From Gari tellinella (lineage: Eukaryota > Mollusca > Bivalvia > Cardiida > Psammobiidae): a stretch of DNA of 64,000 bases. How positions within the stretch are numbered: position 1 is the stretch's first letter; each line of letters starts with the position of its first letter. A model generated the notes under the pieces. It was not told the origin of the DNA and did not search any database. It saw only the letters and a program-made list of their open reading frames with translations. The translations under genes and the position numbers were made by a program. The stretch spans positions 9,734,001 to 9,798,000 of the forward strand of contig OV277858.1 of assembly GCA_922989275.2 (NCBI GenBank), written 5' to 3'. Positions 46,051 through 58,617 of this stretch are shown piece by piece.

Positions 46051-46809
46051 GCGAAATCGGGGCCGAACATGACTTTCTTTTATTTATTCCGATGTAGATC
46101 TAATTTAGATGATAAACACGAGGTAAATGGCTTGCATATAAAATTGAATGTCTGTGTCAGGGTCAAGATTCAATTGATTCTGCGATAAAACCGATGTCGA
46201 ATAAACGGACCAAGGCATAATCATGTTTTAAACGAGCAGCTATCGGGCACTTTTTCACGTTACGGCGCCGTCATAAAAAAACCGGAAGTATATTTTAGAC
46301 GGCGTCACTGTGTTTTACCCTGTACGCCCTCGAACATTTTACGTTCGATGTGTTGGTTTACGATCTGGTTGATGAAACGCAAATCAGCAGAGATCGTAAA
46401 TGACTTGTCGTATCGTTTATATACGATAAATATACGATACGATCGCAAATGTTGATGAAACGGGCCCCTGAAACCCTAAATTCATTTTGAAACTTTCAAG
46501 TGGCTCTTGCCAAGAGAACGGCTCATGCACACCAGTTGACAACATGAACAGGTTGTAAATGTCTTCATAAATCGTATAAAAAATACCAAGTATACCAAGA
46601 AAACCTTGAAGCTATGACACTTTTATGACTGGTGGAACCGAAGATCAGAATACATCCTGCAGTTCATTTCTTGAAGCTGACCTAGAACAGAGCTATCCTT
46701 GTGGATATTGGTGCAGTGAAACATCTAGAATGGCTTTACAATGCTGTTGGTCACCATTTGTTATAAAAAGTCAATCAAGCCATTCTCTAGGAAAGCGTTG
46801 TTGATCTAC

Positions 46810-48050
46810 CTCTTCGCCCGGTGCCTTAAAGGTATCAATCTAGTGTTTGTCTTGCCATATTGGGCTGTGGTCTGCGCAGCGTATGGCTGATTTATCTCCA
46901 TTTCTGTCCCTAGGATATAGTCTGTGACTGGTAACTGTCATGTGCATGTCCATAGCTCCTTGTTGGAGATCCTGTCTGGCCATCGAATCTGCAGAATCTA
47001 TCTCTAGCATGTGTTGATTAATAAGACTTGCAGGCGCTGATCCGGGCGAATGGTCTTTCTCAAAAGTCTCTGCACCATACAAAAGGACAAATGTCTTCAC
47101 ATTGCTATTGAAGAGCCTCAGCTTTGTCTTAAGGTAGATGTTATGATTCTTTCACACTGATCTCAATGTCGCAAAAAAATTGGCGGGCTTTCCTTATCCT
47201 TGCCTTGATTTCTTCCTCTGTGCCTAATGTCTTACTGTAAATGCTGCCCAAGTAAGTAAGGGACAACGTCCTCAATGGCTTGTTCCTCTTGTTGAGGCTT
47301 TCCATGTAGCCTTGGTTGATTCAGGGGCACGTTGTTTTGTTATCTTTGACTTCTAGCCCGGTTGATCTAGCTAATTCTTAAAATCTACCTGTTATATCCT
47401 GTATATGGGCGCGGGTGTGGGAAAAGACCTATATCATCAGCATAGTCGAGGTCTTCCAGCTTGCTTGTCAGAGTCCACTGTATCCCTTTTGGTCTATCCA
47501 GAGTCTTCTTCAGCACTCAGTCGATGACTATTGAGAAGATCATAGGAGAGAGTATACAACCTTGTCCAACGCCGGTGCAAACCTCGAAATGTTCAAAGAG
47601 GTCCATGTCATGGATGACCAGGCAGAGGTTGCTGTTGTACACGCTCCGAATTATGTTCACTATCCATCTTGGGAGGCCTTAGTGCCTCGGTGTCATCCAG
47701 ATCGTGTCCCTGTCCACTGAGTCCAACACTGTCTTGAAAGCAATGAAGTTAACATAAAGGGTACAGTTCCATTCAATGAAGTGCTGGATGATTTTTCGGA
47801 GCGTTGCTATCTAGGCTAGATCTTCCTGCTGTGAACCTTGTCTGCTCTTCTCTGAAATTGTTGACATCAGCCTTAATCCTCTCTAATATATCCCTCGCTA
47901 GTACATGTACTATGCTAGAGACATTTGACATCGAATCGTTATTACCCTCTATACAGAAGGAAACATTTACTGTACAAGGATGTTGCTTTATGCCGCAGAT
48001 TGGTCCAAACAAGGTTGCCAAAATATCTTTCTCAGAGCTGTTGACACAGA
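46810..48050 (-). pseudogene. Decayed LINE (RTE-like) reverse transcriptase
   Basis: Conceptual minus-strand translation across several frames gives, in order: REEQTRFTAGRSS; a FIAFKTVLDSVDRDTIW palm motif; GVGQGCILSPMIFSIVID; LEDLDYADDIGLF (YADD catalytic box, near 47430-47450); YLGSIYSKTLGTEEEIKARI (near 47200-47300); and FVLLYGAETFEKD (46840-47100). This is the C-terminal two-thirds of a non-LTR reverse transcriptase. Stops and frameshifts separate the blocks, so it is an old, dead copy. Clade assignment (RTE or close relative) is from motif memory. Confidence 0.8.
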
Positions 48051-48162
48051 AGTAGTTATGCTAGCAGTGAATCTTGCTCACACGATCTCGTGTAAACAAC
48101 TGTGTGTTGCCTATTAAATGGAGAAATCGTTCCACTGCTTGAACATTACATTTTTCTACAAA

Positions 48163-50470
48163 GTGCGTTACTACACTTTGCGTTAAACCCTCACATTCCG
48201 TTTCGTTTGGTGGCTATAAAAACTAACGTTTTCATTAATATCTTTTTAACTACAACATCAAATATCACTTAACTTTGCACATAATTTTGGACCGAAAATA
48301 CCAAACAGAAAATATGTTTTGTAAACTTTTAAATGGTCAAAATAATGTCTTTGCCATTGAACCCCCATTGTAAATTTAAGCTATCTAAAGAGTAGTGTAA
48401 GTCCAAAAAATGGAACAGCCTCCACTGCATAATACTAGGCTGAGGGTATGTCTCAATATAAAGTTTATCTGTCAAACTTGAATCAAAACAGTAAACCTTT
48501 TTATAACAACCACTAAAACGAGTACATTTAATTGTATCGAAGGTATGTGACAGCTTTAAGCAGGTGACAGTAAAACATAAAGCTCATAAAAGAGCTTTCT
48601 ATTTTACTGTCGCCTCGCTTTAAGCAGTCACCTGTAGTAAACACCAACATATTACAAACATAGGTTTTACTGTTATTATATGATAAATTATTTCAAACAG
48701 CTATGTTAAACCTGAATCCGCCGAATATGTTGTCTGCATTCTAATAGTCATGTGCAACAATAGTAAATTTATGAGCTTCTCAATTTAAAGTTGAAACAAA
48801 ACTACCTCATAAAATGAGTGTTAGTCCGTTATGACCAGATCAGACGCTGCGTAACTTGGCGTTTGATCTCGATCCAAACTAAGTGCAAATTTTAATCAGG
48901 TCGCGATCGGCAGGTTAAAAGATAATTAGAAATACAGCTTCTTGAACGTAAATAATTCGTTCCACCTCTTTTTCCATTAATTATGGCTTTCATGTTGACA
49001 TTGGCCTTTTTAAAATTAAAACCTCATTTTATGGAATGTTTCAATAATTTGAACCGAAATATCTTTATATCATTGTTATCAAATAAGAATGTCTTACTCT
49101 AACGGTTTTATTATTCTAAAACATGCTGTAGCATGATCTATCCTCAAATTGTCCGTTTTGCAATTTACTTTGAGATGACCCCTAGCTCTCACAATCTGCA
49201 TTTTCCTTGTCATTTAATAGGCTATATAAAAGACAGGTGGCAGCTTAGAACAAGGTGAAAAAAACACCAGGATTATTCTACATGAACTTTTTTTGCATTA
49301 AGCAATCTCCTGTCTTAAACACATTATCATGAATGTAATTAAGTGGTCGTCATAGAGAGGTTTTACTGCATTTATCACATAATTTGCGGTCTGGGAGTTG
49401 CATAAAGCGACTGTATAAATATCGTAATCCACTAGAGGAATATCGTTTTTTGGGCTCCGGCCTAAGGTGTTCGTCCATAAGCGCTGCATGTAGCGGGGTG
49501 CCAAATGACGTCATTTACTATGACGTTAACGTAAACAACGTAACGTTTCGCGGAAAATCTATATAGCGGAGGGTCTACAAACTACGGCTTCAAATCAATT
49601 TAATAGGTGCTTGAACTTGTAATGTGATAAATAGAATATCACATTCGTGTTCATTATTTATCATTTTTAATAAACTCGTTGACTAAAATGAATATGACGC
49701 TCGCCAAGGCTCGCGTCATATTATTTTAGTCAACTCGTTTATTAAAAATGATAAATAATGAACACTCATACAATATCCTCTATTTATTTGTGCTATGATT
49801 AAAAGTAGTGGGCAAAGCATGAAATTCACGTGCCAGTTTTACTCTACATTTGTGTTTACATTGCCCTTATATAGATGATGACATGATCTTTGTAAGTAAA
49901 TTTAGTAACAAAACCATGTGTTTTTCTGTTTTGGTATGTATATGGCTCTTCCACTCCTCCCACCAAAAATAAAGCAAAGAAACTGCTAAAAAGGTGACAT
50001 TTTTTAAAAGAATATATTTTATTGTAAGTTTTAAAAATTGGGAAAATTCATTTTCGCAATGGTATCCTGGAGCTATGAAACTTTCTTTCTGATATTTGTG
50101 TGATAAACGAGATATTTGGCAAAACTGTAGTTTTTATAGCCACCAAACGACATATAACGTTGCTTATTGTAGTAATTACTGCTAAGTGAATTGACAGTGA
50201 TATTTCAAAGTGTAGTACAGTTCTCTAAATCCTGTCATAGATGTCAATTTCCAAAGAAATTCGGAGTAAACCTTCATATTGACACTATACGAGTATACAA
50301 GAAATATGACAACGATAGATGGCCTGCTTTAGAAATTATCTCCAAAATGATTTATAAAGGACATTGTGACCCGTTTTGTAGTAAAGTTGCATAACTGCAG
50401 TAATTACTACAATATGCAACGTTACTACAAAACGGGTTGTGAGGGTTCAACGCAAAATGTAGTAACGCAC
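48163..50470. mobile_element. 2.3-kb region with inverted ends
   Basis: GTGCGTTACTACA...TTTGCGTT...AACCCTCAC at 48163-48202 is inverted at about 50430-50470. A second inverted pair (TTTGGTGGCTATAAAAACT at about 48207-48228 versus about 50131-50151) lies inside. A palindrome at about 50365-50440 (CCCGTTTTGTAGTAA...TTACTACAAAACGGG) marks the right edge. There is no transposase. A hairpin of 'agctttaagcaggtgacagtaaa' type (48553-48628) and a GACGCT hairpin (48820-48885) lie within. Confidence 0.5.
49645..49766. repeat. Long palindrome
   Basis: GTTCATTATTTATCATTTTT and its complement bound about 120 bp. The arms pair almost fully, around a GACGCTCGCCAAGGCTCGCGTC centre. No coding. Confidence 0.7.
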
Positions 50471-51245
50471 TCCACTGTACTTAAAATTTTGTATTTATTT
50501 ATTTATTTTGTTTTTATTTTAGGGGGGGGGGATGTTTTGAGGATTTAAATTTAAATTCATTTAAACTTATTGATGACTTAAAATGACCCATATATGATGG
50601 ATAGTGATTTGGAGCTTTATCCTGACAAAAAATCATGGGTTAAATCTATTAAAAATGTATTAGAGAATTTGGCTTTGTATAATATATAGTTCAATCAAGG
50701 CGTTGGACACATGAAATTATTTCTGTCAATTTTTCAACAAAGACTTAAATATAATTACTTGCAGATATGGAACAGTGATTTAGATAAATCATCCAGGGCA
50801 AGGGCATATAGGGTATTCTGTAAGTTTTCATTTCAACCATACCTGAATTGTATTAAAATTGAAAACATTAGAATAGCGCTGACTCGTATTCGCGTTTCAG
50901 CGCATAGGTTAGACATAGAAGCAGACAGATGACACAAGCCAGAGAAAAACCCATATTATGAAATAATATGTCAGGCATACAATTATTTAGAGGATGAATA
51001 TCGCTTTCTACTTGGGTGTCCTGTATATTCCGATTTGAGAAAAATGTACGTTCAGCAGTATATTGGAAACGTCAAAATATGTTAAAATTCATTGAACTTT
51101 TAAAATCTGAAAATTAAAGTACCTTAAGAAATTTAGCCTTATTTATCTATAAAGGGTTTGAAATAAGGAACAGTACTAACTATTTCAATTGATAGACTGC
51201 CTTCTCTCCTTAAATTACAAGTGTTTATCATAATGTCAAGATAAT
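50471..51245. other. No gene; low-complexity tract
   Basis: Contains (ATTT)n and a G10-type run near 50490-50532. The 73-codon frame at 50711-50932 has no recognisable domain. Confidence 0.35.
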
Positions 51246-51249
51246 AGCA

Positions 51250-52015
51250 TTTCTCTAGTTTTTAAATCAGATTATCACTTGAGGCGGGGCAAAAGTAAAT
51301 CGGAAATCACCTTAATGCGCATTCTGCTTTATATTCAGCCAGCCTTAAGCTTTAAACTACTGTATCAATTTTGATTTATATACTACAGGACAGTTACTGT
51401 ATTTTAACCCGTTTCTAGTCTTGAAACAGGGTTTAACAAGAAGCGGATTGAAAGTAAAACAGAAAGAGCATAGGGCGCTTTCTGCTTTACTTTCAGACAT
51501 CTCTATGTTTCTAGCACTGTATTATCTATGATGTTTATACTAAGGAATAGCTACAGTAATTTTATCTTGTTTCTGGTTTTTAAAACAACATTATGCTTGA
51601 AGTGGGTTGAAAGTTAATCAGAATGAGCTTTCAGTGCATTCTACTTTACTTTCAGCTAGCTGTTAAGCTTTTTAAAGCTTTTGAGCTTCAACTACTGTAA
51701 TAAATTTGATTTATAACTACTAAAATACAGTTATTGAATGTTCAGCATGTTTTTCAGTCTTAAATACAGGTAATCACTTAAAGTGGGAGAGAGTGGGGCA
51801 GAATACGCGTATAAAAAGGCACATTATGGTTTTACTTTCAGTCAGCTTTAGGCTCAAACACTGTATTTATTTGATATATATATTCTACGGAATGATTACT
51901 GTATATTAGTCTGATAAGAGAGTTTTAAAAACATGTGACCCTTTGAGATGGATTTAACGTAAAGCATAATGCGCCTTAAGGAGTATTCTACTTTACTTTC
52001 AGTTAGTCTAAAGCA
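51250..52015. repeat. Tandem array of hairpin modules (~175-bp period)
   Basis: About five consecutive units, each with a 'tttct(a/g)gtttt...a' lead, then a hairpin of 'gttgaaagtaaa(a)cagaa...ttctgctttactttcagc' type, then 'tactgtat(ta)...tgatttata'. The stems start near 51285, 51440, 51600, 51780 and 51945. The same hairpin exists singly elsewhere (for example 4082-4155, 60187-60255), so a dispersed module has been amplified in tandem here. Confidence 0.65.
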
Positions 52016-52019
52016 TTAT

Positions 52020-52085
52020 AGTTAAAGGGAGATACCACATAGAACGATATGTATTGAAAATTACTGGTTTATCTCCCTTGGGTTT
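52020..52085. repeat. Tiny AAGGGAGATA inverted element
   Basis: 'aaagggagatacc' and 'tatctcccttggg' face each other about 60 bp apart. Similar isolated ends occur elsewhere in the window. Confidence 0.45.
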
Positions 52086-53167
52086 GATTGTAAACAGTTA
52101 TATATACTTATCTACTGTGTAGATGCTGATTTGCTGTTGATCATGTAATATATGTGTTGTCTTTGTGTGGTGTGATAGGCAAATTGCCTTTTTTTCCGAA
52201 TTAAACATATATATACACATATCAATCCCAAATATTCTTATATTGCTTTTCTATATTAAATCATCATACTTGCAGCTGCTTTAAGTGATTTAGCCATGTT
52301 GACATATGATAAACCATGTATATTTTAGACACATTGCCTCTAGACTGCAAACATGTGTGCTAATTGGTGGTTATTTTGAAAACTGCCGCCATGGTCGACA
52401 CAGGAGCCTCTAATCTTTAAAACGTTTCTAAAGATGTGTAGTACCAGTGTACCAAGTATGTTATCATAGTAGTGGGGAGGGTCGAATTCAACGTTGTGAA
52501 AACTTCTGACCCGACCACATATCCTTATGTAAATGGAAATGAAATATGTTCAAACTAGTAGATTCAGAATACTGAAATGCATGTATTTAAATTTTACACT
52601 CATACCTACGGGTTTATGCCCGTGTCACACCGTCCCGAGTTTGACACCAGAAGGCCACACGAACATGGACTTTTGAATTTCGCGCGAAGGTGGCCCCGAA
52701 CCTGGCTCAACAGGCAAACCAACACGAAGGCAAGTACGGTGCCTACAGAAGGCCACACGATGGCAACCGAACCACACACGAAGTCAACACGAATATGCGA
52801 ATTTTCACAGGAAGTTTACCCGAAGGCCACACGAATGTCACACGATAGCTACACGACGTCGTGTTGAGAGTATGATGCAGTCACGAAGGTATTAAACATT
52901 CGATAGACGGCGGGAAAGTTCAGTCGCTGATTTAAGATTAAAAGCCGCCATATATTTATCGATTTTAGATCTAATGTAACTGAAAATCTACGTAGGTTTT
53001 AAATTCATGATGTCACGAAAAGGAGGACATGGAAGGGGAAAGATGAAGACTGAAACCACCAATAGACGAGTTCGAATATTCAAAAAAGAAGTTAACAGTC
53101 CTTAATCCCCAGAGGAAGTTGTTGTTCAGAGGTAGTTGTTATAGGGAGGGACATATTAAAACCCTGA

Positions 53168-53243
53168 GAGTGTAAACAGTTTGAATCTAGATCAGGCACT
53201 TCGTAACGCGCTGTCTGATATGGGTTTAAACTGATTGTCACTC
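53168..53243. repeat. GACGCC-type hairpin copy
   Basis: GTAAACAGTTTGAATCTAG and an inverse arm ending in 'tttaaactgattgtcactc'. The core 'cttcgtaacgcgctgtc' is diverged. Confidence 0.55.
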
Positions 53244-53593
53244 GTCATTATATTGGTTTGATTTTGGGAGGCTTATTTTCAAAATGGCTAATGCCAACTT
53301 TGTGAGAAAATAGCAGACGACAGCAGTGATATCGATGGTATTAATGTTTAACTTAGGGAACAGTAGCAAGTCGTTCTTTTGAGAAGGGGTTCGATGTAGG
53401 GAGGGAGCACTGTATGTGAAAATAATGTTAGTGTATATAATGGGAATGATACATGACAATCTTGTCCTACCAGGGCACCAAGCTAGCCTTTAAAGTAAAG
53501 TAGTGACCTAAGTATCATCTATAGTTTAACACTTTGCATGCTGTGTAATGTTTTTGTCAGTAACAATCTCAACATTTCTTTTAAATTCAGGGT

Positions 53594-53843
53594 CAGGGGC
53601 CCGTTTCATAAAATTTTGTACGATGAATGTTGTCGTAAGTCAGATTATAAAAGTCTAAATTATTATTTATTTCTCTCCATCTAATTCTGTATTGCGGCAT
53701 CTCTTTGGAACCGTCTTGAAGACAACGATTTCAAAGAGAAGTCACAAGACAATTTTAGATAGAGAAATCAGAAATTAAATGTATTTTAAAGTTTTGACTT
53801 ACGATTGATTTTGTCTTACGACATTTTATTAAACGAGTCCCTG
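53594..53843. mobile_element. 250-bp MITE related to the CAGGGGCCCGTTTCAT ends
   Basis: The left end CAGGGGCCCGTTTCATAAAA and a degenerate inverse right end (TTTTATTAAACGAGTCCCTG) flank inner arms carrying GTCGTAAGTC and GACTTACGA. A further GACGCT hairpin follows at 53849-53917. Confidence 0.55.
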
Positions 53844-53919
53844 AAGACCAAACAGTTTAGATCGTGATAAGACGCTGTTTTACGTGTTGTATCATCTTGA
53901 TCCAAACTGTTTGCAAAGG

Positions 53920-55235
53920 TAATCAGTGTGGCCGAATTATCAGTCGCTAGCATGGTGAGAGGTTAATCTCAAGTTTCCAAAATGTAAAGTTCAATACTAT
54001 ATTAACATAGAATTAAAAGTTCGATCGACTAACATCTTGGAAACTAAAAAATTTCGTGTAACTTAAGTAAAGCCTGTCTATTGGAAAAGGCTTATCGATT
54101 ATAAGAAGATCGATGGCAGCTTAAAACATGGTGAAGGCAAAACGAGTATTCCGAAAAAGATGTTTGAACATTTCACTATATAACTCTATGTAAAACAGCG
54201 ACCCCCAGGGCGGGCCAATTTTGACCGCAGGGGCATACTTTCAACCTGCTTTAGCAGCCACCTGCCTTAAACACAATATAAATCAGTGGTATTAATAGAG
54301 GTATTTTATTGTTTCTCAATATTAGTTGAAAAAAATAACGAGGTGTCCCGGACTTGACATTTTTAAACTTGAGATTTTAAACTACAGTTAAGCTTGTTCA
54401 TTGCGTCCATTAAAGAAAATTCTTATTGGTTATAAGAAAGAAAGGTGATAGCTTGAAATATAGTGAAAGTAAAATAAAATGCGCATTCTGCTTTTTTAAC
54501 CTACTTTATGTGGTCACGTGTCTAGAAATTGACTTTTGGTAAAGGGTTTAAGGTACAATTCATAAAAAATCCGTTTCAAAAAGAGGACAGTTGGAAATAT
54601 TAGGGATTTTTCATGATCAACTTTCATAATCATCAATATAAATCTGGTACATTGTAATAAAACTAATCATACTGATAATAATTATAATAACAACATTAAC
54701 AATAATAATAGCAATCAAATAATGGCCGCCCTGATGTACACCAAAACAAAAAATTTCTAATTTTAATAGATGGAAGCTTAAAGCCGGCTGAAAGTACATA
54801 CCTTCAGGCACATTCTGTCTTACTTCCAATCTGCTTGAAATGAGTACCTGTCCTCAAAACTAGAAAATAGGCTATTGGGTCATGGGTTAAACACCACATT
54901 ATTTATGTGATTCAGTGGTAGTTATAAATAGTGCTGTTGTTTCTTATTATTTCAATGTTGAACCTTTATTTCATAAGTGCAAACAATAACAAGTACTAGG
55001 TGTTTGGAAAATAAATTTCAAAAAATATATATTTTATTTCACGTTATGCTTAAGGCATTATGCAATACAGGGCTCCCTCTCTACAACGCCATCCAACAAG
55101 AGGCAGATTATGTATTTTGTTCGGAAGGAGTTGTTGCAGGGAGGAAAAAATTAAGACCCTGAGAGTAAAAACAGTAAGAATCGTCCGATCTTGGTTCAAA
55201 CTGTTTGTAACTCATTATTTTGGGGTTTTTCGGTC
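53920..55235. other. Repeat fragments, no gene
   Basis: Includes a single 'gcgacccccagggcggggcc'-type unit at about 54170-54245. Hairpin-MITE fragments lie at about 54425-54520 and about 54770-54895, the latter ending TCATGGGTTAA. An (ATA)n-rich stretch lies at about 54670-54720. Confidence 0.45.
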
Positions 55236-55727
55236 ACATCGTAGTCTCATTTCGATGTCATCGTACTATAATACGATAGCTTCACGCTAGCTTCACGACA
55301 TCATTGCGATGGCTTCACGAGGTCGTGTTGCCTTCCTAAGACTTCGGGCGGCTTTGTGTTTCCTTCGTGTTGTCTTCGTGAGGAGAAAAATGCCCGATGG
55401 TACCGATGATCACACGAGAGAAACACGAAGGCGACACGAGTTGACAAGATGCCCACACGATGGCATTACGAAGGGTAAAATGGAAACACGAAGTCAACAC
55501 GAAAACGAACATTCGGAAGGTCCTTCGGCAACTTTTTTGACAGCCAAAGATTTTATCATCGCTCACCAAGTTGCTCCCGATGCCCGTAAAATTCAGCCGG
55601 AGCCCACACGGTGGCTGAGGATGCCCTCGCAAATGACCAGATGATTACACGATCAGGCCCGAATGTGCACATTTTGTCTATCGTGTGTCTATCTGTTGTC
55701 AAATTCGCGACAGTGTGACACGGGCAT

Positions 55728-57182
55728 TACGGAGGGCACAAGGCAATGGACAATCGCATGTAATATAGCAGTACAATAAATATATTTGCTTCAACAAGAG
55801 GAAAATCTATATACCTTCCGTAAACTAATTTCAAAATGTAACAAGGGTGCATTTCCTTTTCCCGAATCCCCTTACGACTCGCGATTCATGATCCACGTTC
55901 GATCCCGTAAGCAAATCAGAAATCACCACATTCGAACATTTTTATTCAACGGCGTCATGCCGTTCGGAATAATTTGATTTGCAGCGAGCTAAATCAAAAG
56001 CTAGTTGTTTCAGAAAGTGTTAGAATACTAGTAAAAGTGTTCAGTGCCTAGATTTGTAAATAAAATACACGCTTCAGATAAGCTGTTTGGCAACAAAAAC
56101 GCAGTTTAAATTTATCAAAGCGCATGTACCATGCGCAGATCTGGGGTGTGGAATGGGGCTCGAAAATCCCAGTTCAATTTGTTTTAAACAGAAACGGAAA
56201 ACAATGCATATTGTCCCTTTGATACATAGACTGTGTTCATTATACAGAGAAAAGCGGTATATTCCATTCTTTTATACTATTTTGCAGTTTTAAAAGGTTA
56301 TTATTTCCCCATTGAGTTTTCATAACATCCGCCCAAGTAGATATAGAAATCTGGATCTGCAAATACACACCTGCGTTGTAAGCTAGGTGTAATTACTTGA
56401 AATCATATAAATTTCCAACAAGCAAGGTGGTGAAAAAAACCTGTTTCTAATAATTGTTATTTCTTCTCTTTTGATAACTACGAATTTTGTTATTCTTTGA
56501 ACTGTGTTTTGAAGAGAATTCTTCATTTCTGGTTCACTAACATAATGTTTTTATCAGTTAAAAAGTGTCCTATACTCTGGAATAGTAGTGTCATTACGAG
56601 CGAGATGCTCGGTTATAGAAGTGTCTTTGATAATATCGCTTCTGATTATTTGATTTTCTTAAAATACGTTGATAAACTACAACCTTTACATGCCTACTCG
56701 TTTATCGACATATCCATAATTTACTTAAATAGGTTGCATAGAAAACATACTTTTAACCGTTGTTCATTAATCGGAACATATCATCAATATCCATTTGTTA
56801 CTTATTTCCGAGAGAACCTTTTCAAAAATTACCAGATAGCCATCGTTTTTTCGTGCATTTTTGTCTTATCAATATTATACGATATACCATGTATCGATCC
56901 TAACAGGTTTCATGTCTAGAACAATTTGGGTCACGTCCTGCAAAGGTCAAGGTCATTTAGAGGTAAACTCCGGTGAAAAGGCAGATAACTCATCCTATAT
57001 TATTTCAAGTGAATAGGAAGGGAGGTAACTCATCCTAACTGACCATAACTTATTTCTTAATTAAGAAGTAAGTCCTCATTATGACATTTGACAAACCTTG
57101 TTATGACGACGTCATCATGTCATCATATAACGTCATGATACTATGGTGATGATTCATTTGAATAAGCTAGAACATAGAAAAA
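55728..57182. other. No gene recognised; one long frame
   Basis: The 140-codon plus-strand frame at 56497-56919 begins at TTG, not ATG. It is rich in aromatic and aliphatic residues as expected of AT-rich DNA, and shows no domain. I consider it non-coding but list it because of its length. Confidence 0.3.
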
Positions 57183-57197
57183 CACTGAGGAACTTAC

Positions 57198-57420
57198 CTG
57201 TCACGCGTGAGCTTTGTTTACGTCTGTTCTCGTTCTATCCTCTGATATCGTAGTATAGGGATGACGGCCGTGATCAATTAACCGTCATTAAAGTGAATAC
57301 AGTTTTGAAAGGTTATACTGCACACTTATAATCTCGTCAAATCACAGGATATTAAAGCAAGCAAGTGGTTAACTGCGACATTCTGCGCCCAGTGAAAAAC
57401 GATTAACGGTGATTCACATC
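57198..57420 (-). other. Possible 5' exon, minus strand
   Basis: GTGACAG|GTAAGTTCC on the minus strand (GT at plus 57196-57197) is a near-ideal donor. The sequence before it is richer in CpG than its surroundings and has no long open frame, so it could be a 5' UTR exon or alternative first exon. An ATAACGTCAT/ACGTCATC cluster (about 57105-57135) is on the downstream, intronic side. There is no independent support. Confidence 0.25.
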
Positions 57421-58348
57421 TGTACCTTATAGCGGTACACTAAGATACTGAAGAAGTAATATGCCGCTAACGTCAAAGATTATTTGAAAGACATATGTGA
57501 AGAACCGCTCAAAATCACAAAATATTAGAATGTTCGACCTTTATAAATTATATAATTAAGAAATTTGTTTCCATTTTTTACCTTTCATTTTATTATTATC
57601 TGCATTTTGAACTAATAAAAATGATTTTTTTTCCTGATATAGTGTTTGCTATTATTAGCAAATTATCGGATTAAGAGCAGTGTAGATTGAAGATTTGGTG
57701 TATTTTGTATTTGTATACTATCATCAACGATTCATCTTCATGTTGCGACATTACTAGAATTTGCAAACTTATAAGGCAATGTGTTTTTCAAGTTTCGCCT
57801 GTCTTTATCGTAAATATATAAAATATATAGTTTATAATTATTATAATATAGAAATGAAGATTCTGATCAGAGAGCTCCTGCATGTGCCCTTTGATCAGGG
57901 TCTACAATGTTTGCATATAACAAGTGTACTCTTCACAGGTACAATGTTTGTAAAGACAAATGACTAGTATGCTCATTGCTAGGGTTGCATGTGTTGTTCA
58001 AGTCTTGTCATGAATATGCTGCATGCACCATGACAATTTTTGTTATACCCTTAAGATAAGGTGAGTATTTAATAAATTAAAATCTTTTATTCTGATTAAC
58101 ACAACTCATTAGAATAGTCTCAAAGGGATTGGGTGTTAAAAGCCTAAAACAAGTGAGGAAATGTTTGATTTGTTCTGTTTACTCCAACTTATCTGGAGCC
58201 CTGTATCCTGTTAAATGGTAGCTTCAAGCAGGCTGCATGACTTTAACCTGCTTTATGTGGTCTTTACTTTCAACCTGTAAAGGTGATTTGTTTTCAAAAA
58301 TAGGAACAGGCTATGGAGTAAAGGGTTAAATCGTCAACATTTGTTTTT
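57421..58348. other. No gene; MITE fragments
   Basis: AT-rich. About 58190-58205 is an isolated TTATCTGGAGCCCTG end, the same end as the 58851-59030 MITE. About 58210-58330 is a TTAA-type hairpin fragment ending GGAGTAAAGGGTTAA. Confidence 0.4.
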
Positions 58349-58349
58349 T

Positions 58350-58509
58350 AACACATTACCCAATAGCCTGTTTCTAATTTTAAAGATAGAGTACCACTTA
58401 AAGAATATAGAAAATATTTCTTAGGGTATATATCTATGAAGGTAAAAATTGAAACCAATTTCTTCAGTGGAGAAGCGTAAAAAGGCGTATTTATGGGGTC
58501 AGGGGTTAA
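58350..58509. mobile_element. TTAA-type MITE copy
   Basis: TTAACACATTACCCAATA...TATGGGGTCAGGGGTTAA, with 'gcgtaaaaaggcgtatttatgggg' shared with the 4030-4280 copy. Confidence 0.55.
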
Positions 58510-58617
58510 ATGAGATTTTTGTGACACTTCTAACCGGTTACTGGTAATTCTACAATATCACATCACATTAATAATCATTGAAGACAAATAGATAAAGGCA
58601 ACATTTCCTTTACTTAC

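Larger units (their letters stand above)
40072..46470. mobile_element. Region bounded by 20-bp perfect inverted repeats
   Basis: CAGGGGCCCGTTTCATCAAC (40072-40091) is exactly inverted at 46451-46470. Just inside both ends lie clusters of TATCGTA / TACGATA motifs. The ends could delimit one 6.4-kb non-autonomous element or be two separate short elements in opposite orientation; there is no transposase, and no target duplication is apparent. The 250-bp MITE at 53594-53843 has related ends. Confidence 0.45.
52616..55727. mobile_element. Inverted-end region with ACACGA-rich subterminal repeats
   Basis: ATGCCCGTGTCACAC at 52616-52630 is inverted at 55713-55727, with similarity continuing about 15 more bases. 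Both flanking segments (52640-52870; 55240-55700) are packed with ACACGA/TCGTGT and ACGAAGG motifs, while the middle is ordinary sequence and other repeats. Frames here (96, 98 and 111 codons) are motif artefacts. It is either one 3.1-kb element or two related short ones facing each other. Confidence 0.5.

Noticed and set aside
52577..55644. Frames of 96-111 codons near 52.6 and 55.4 kb
   Set aside because: They are built from repeated ACACGA/ACGAAGG motifs in transposon ends and occur on both strands.
56497..56919. 140-codon plus-strand frame as a gene
   Set aside because: It begins at TTG, its residue composition reflects AT-rich DNA, and it has no recognisable domain or splice context. 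Kept only as a low-confidence note.
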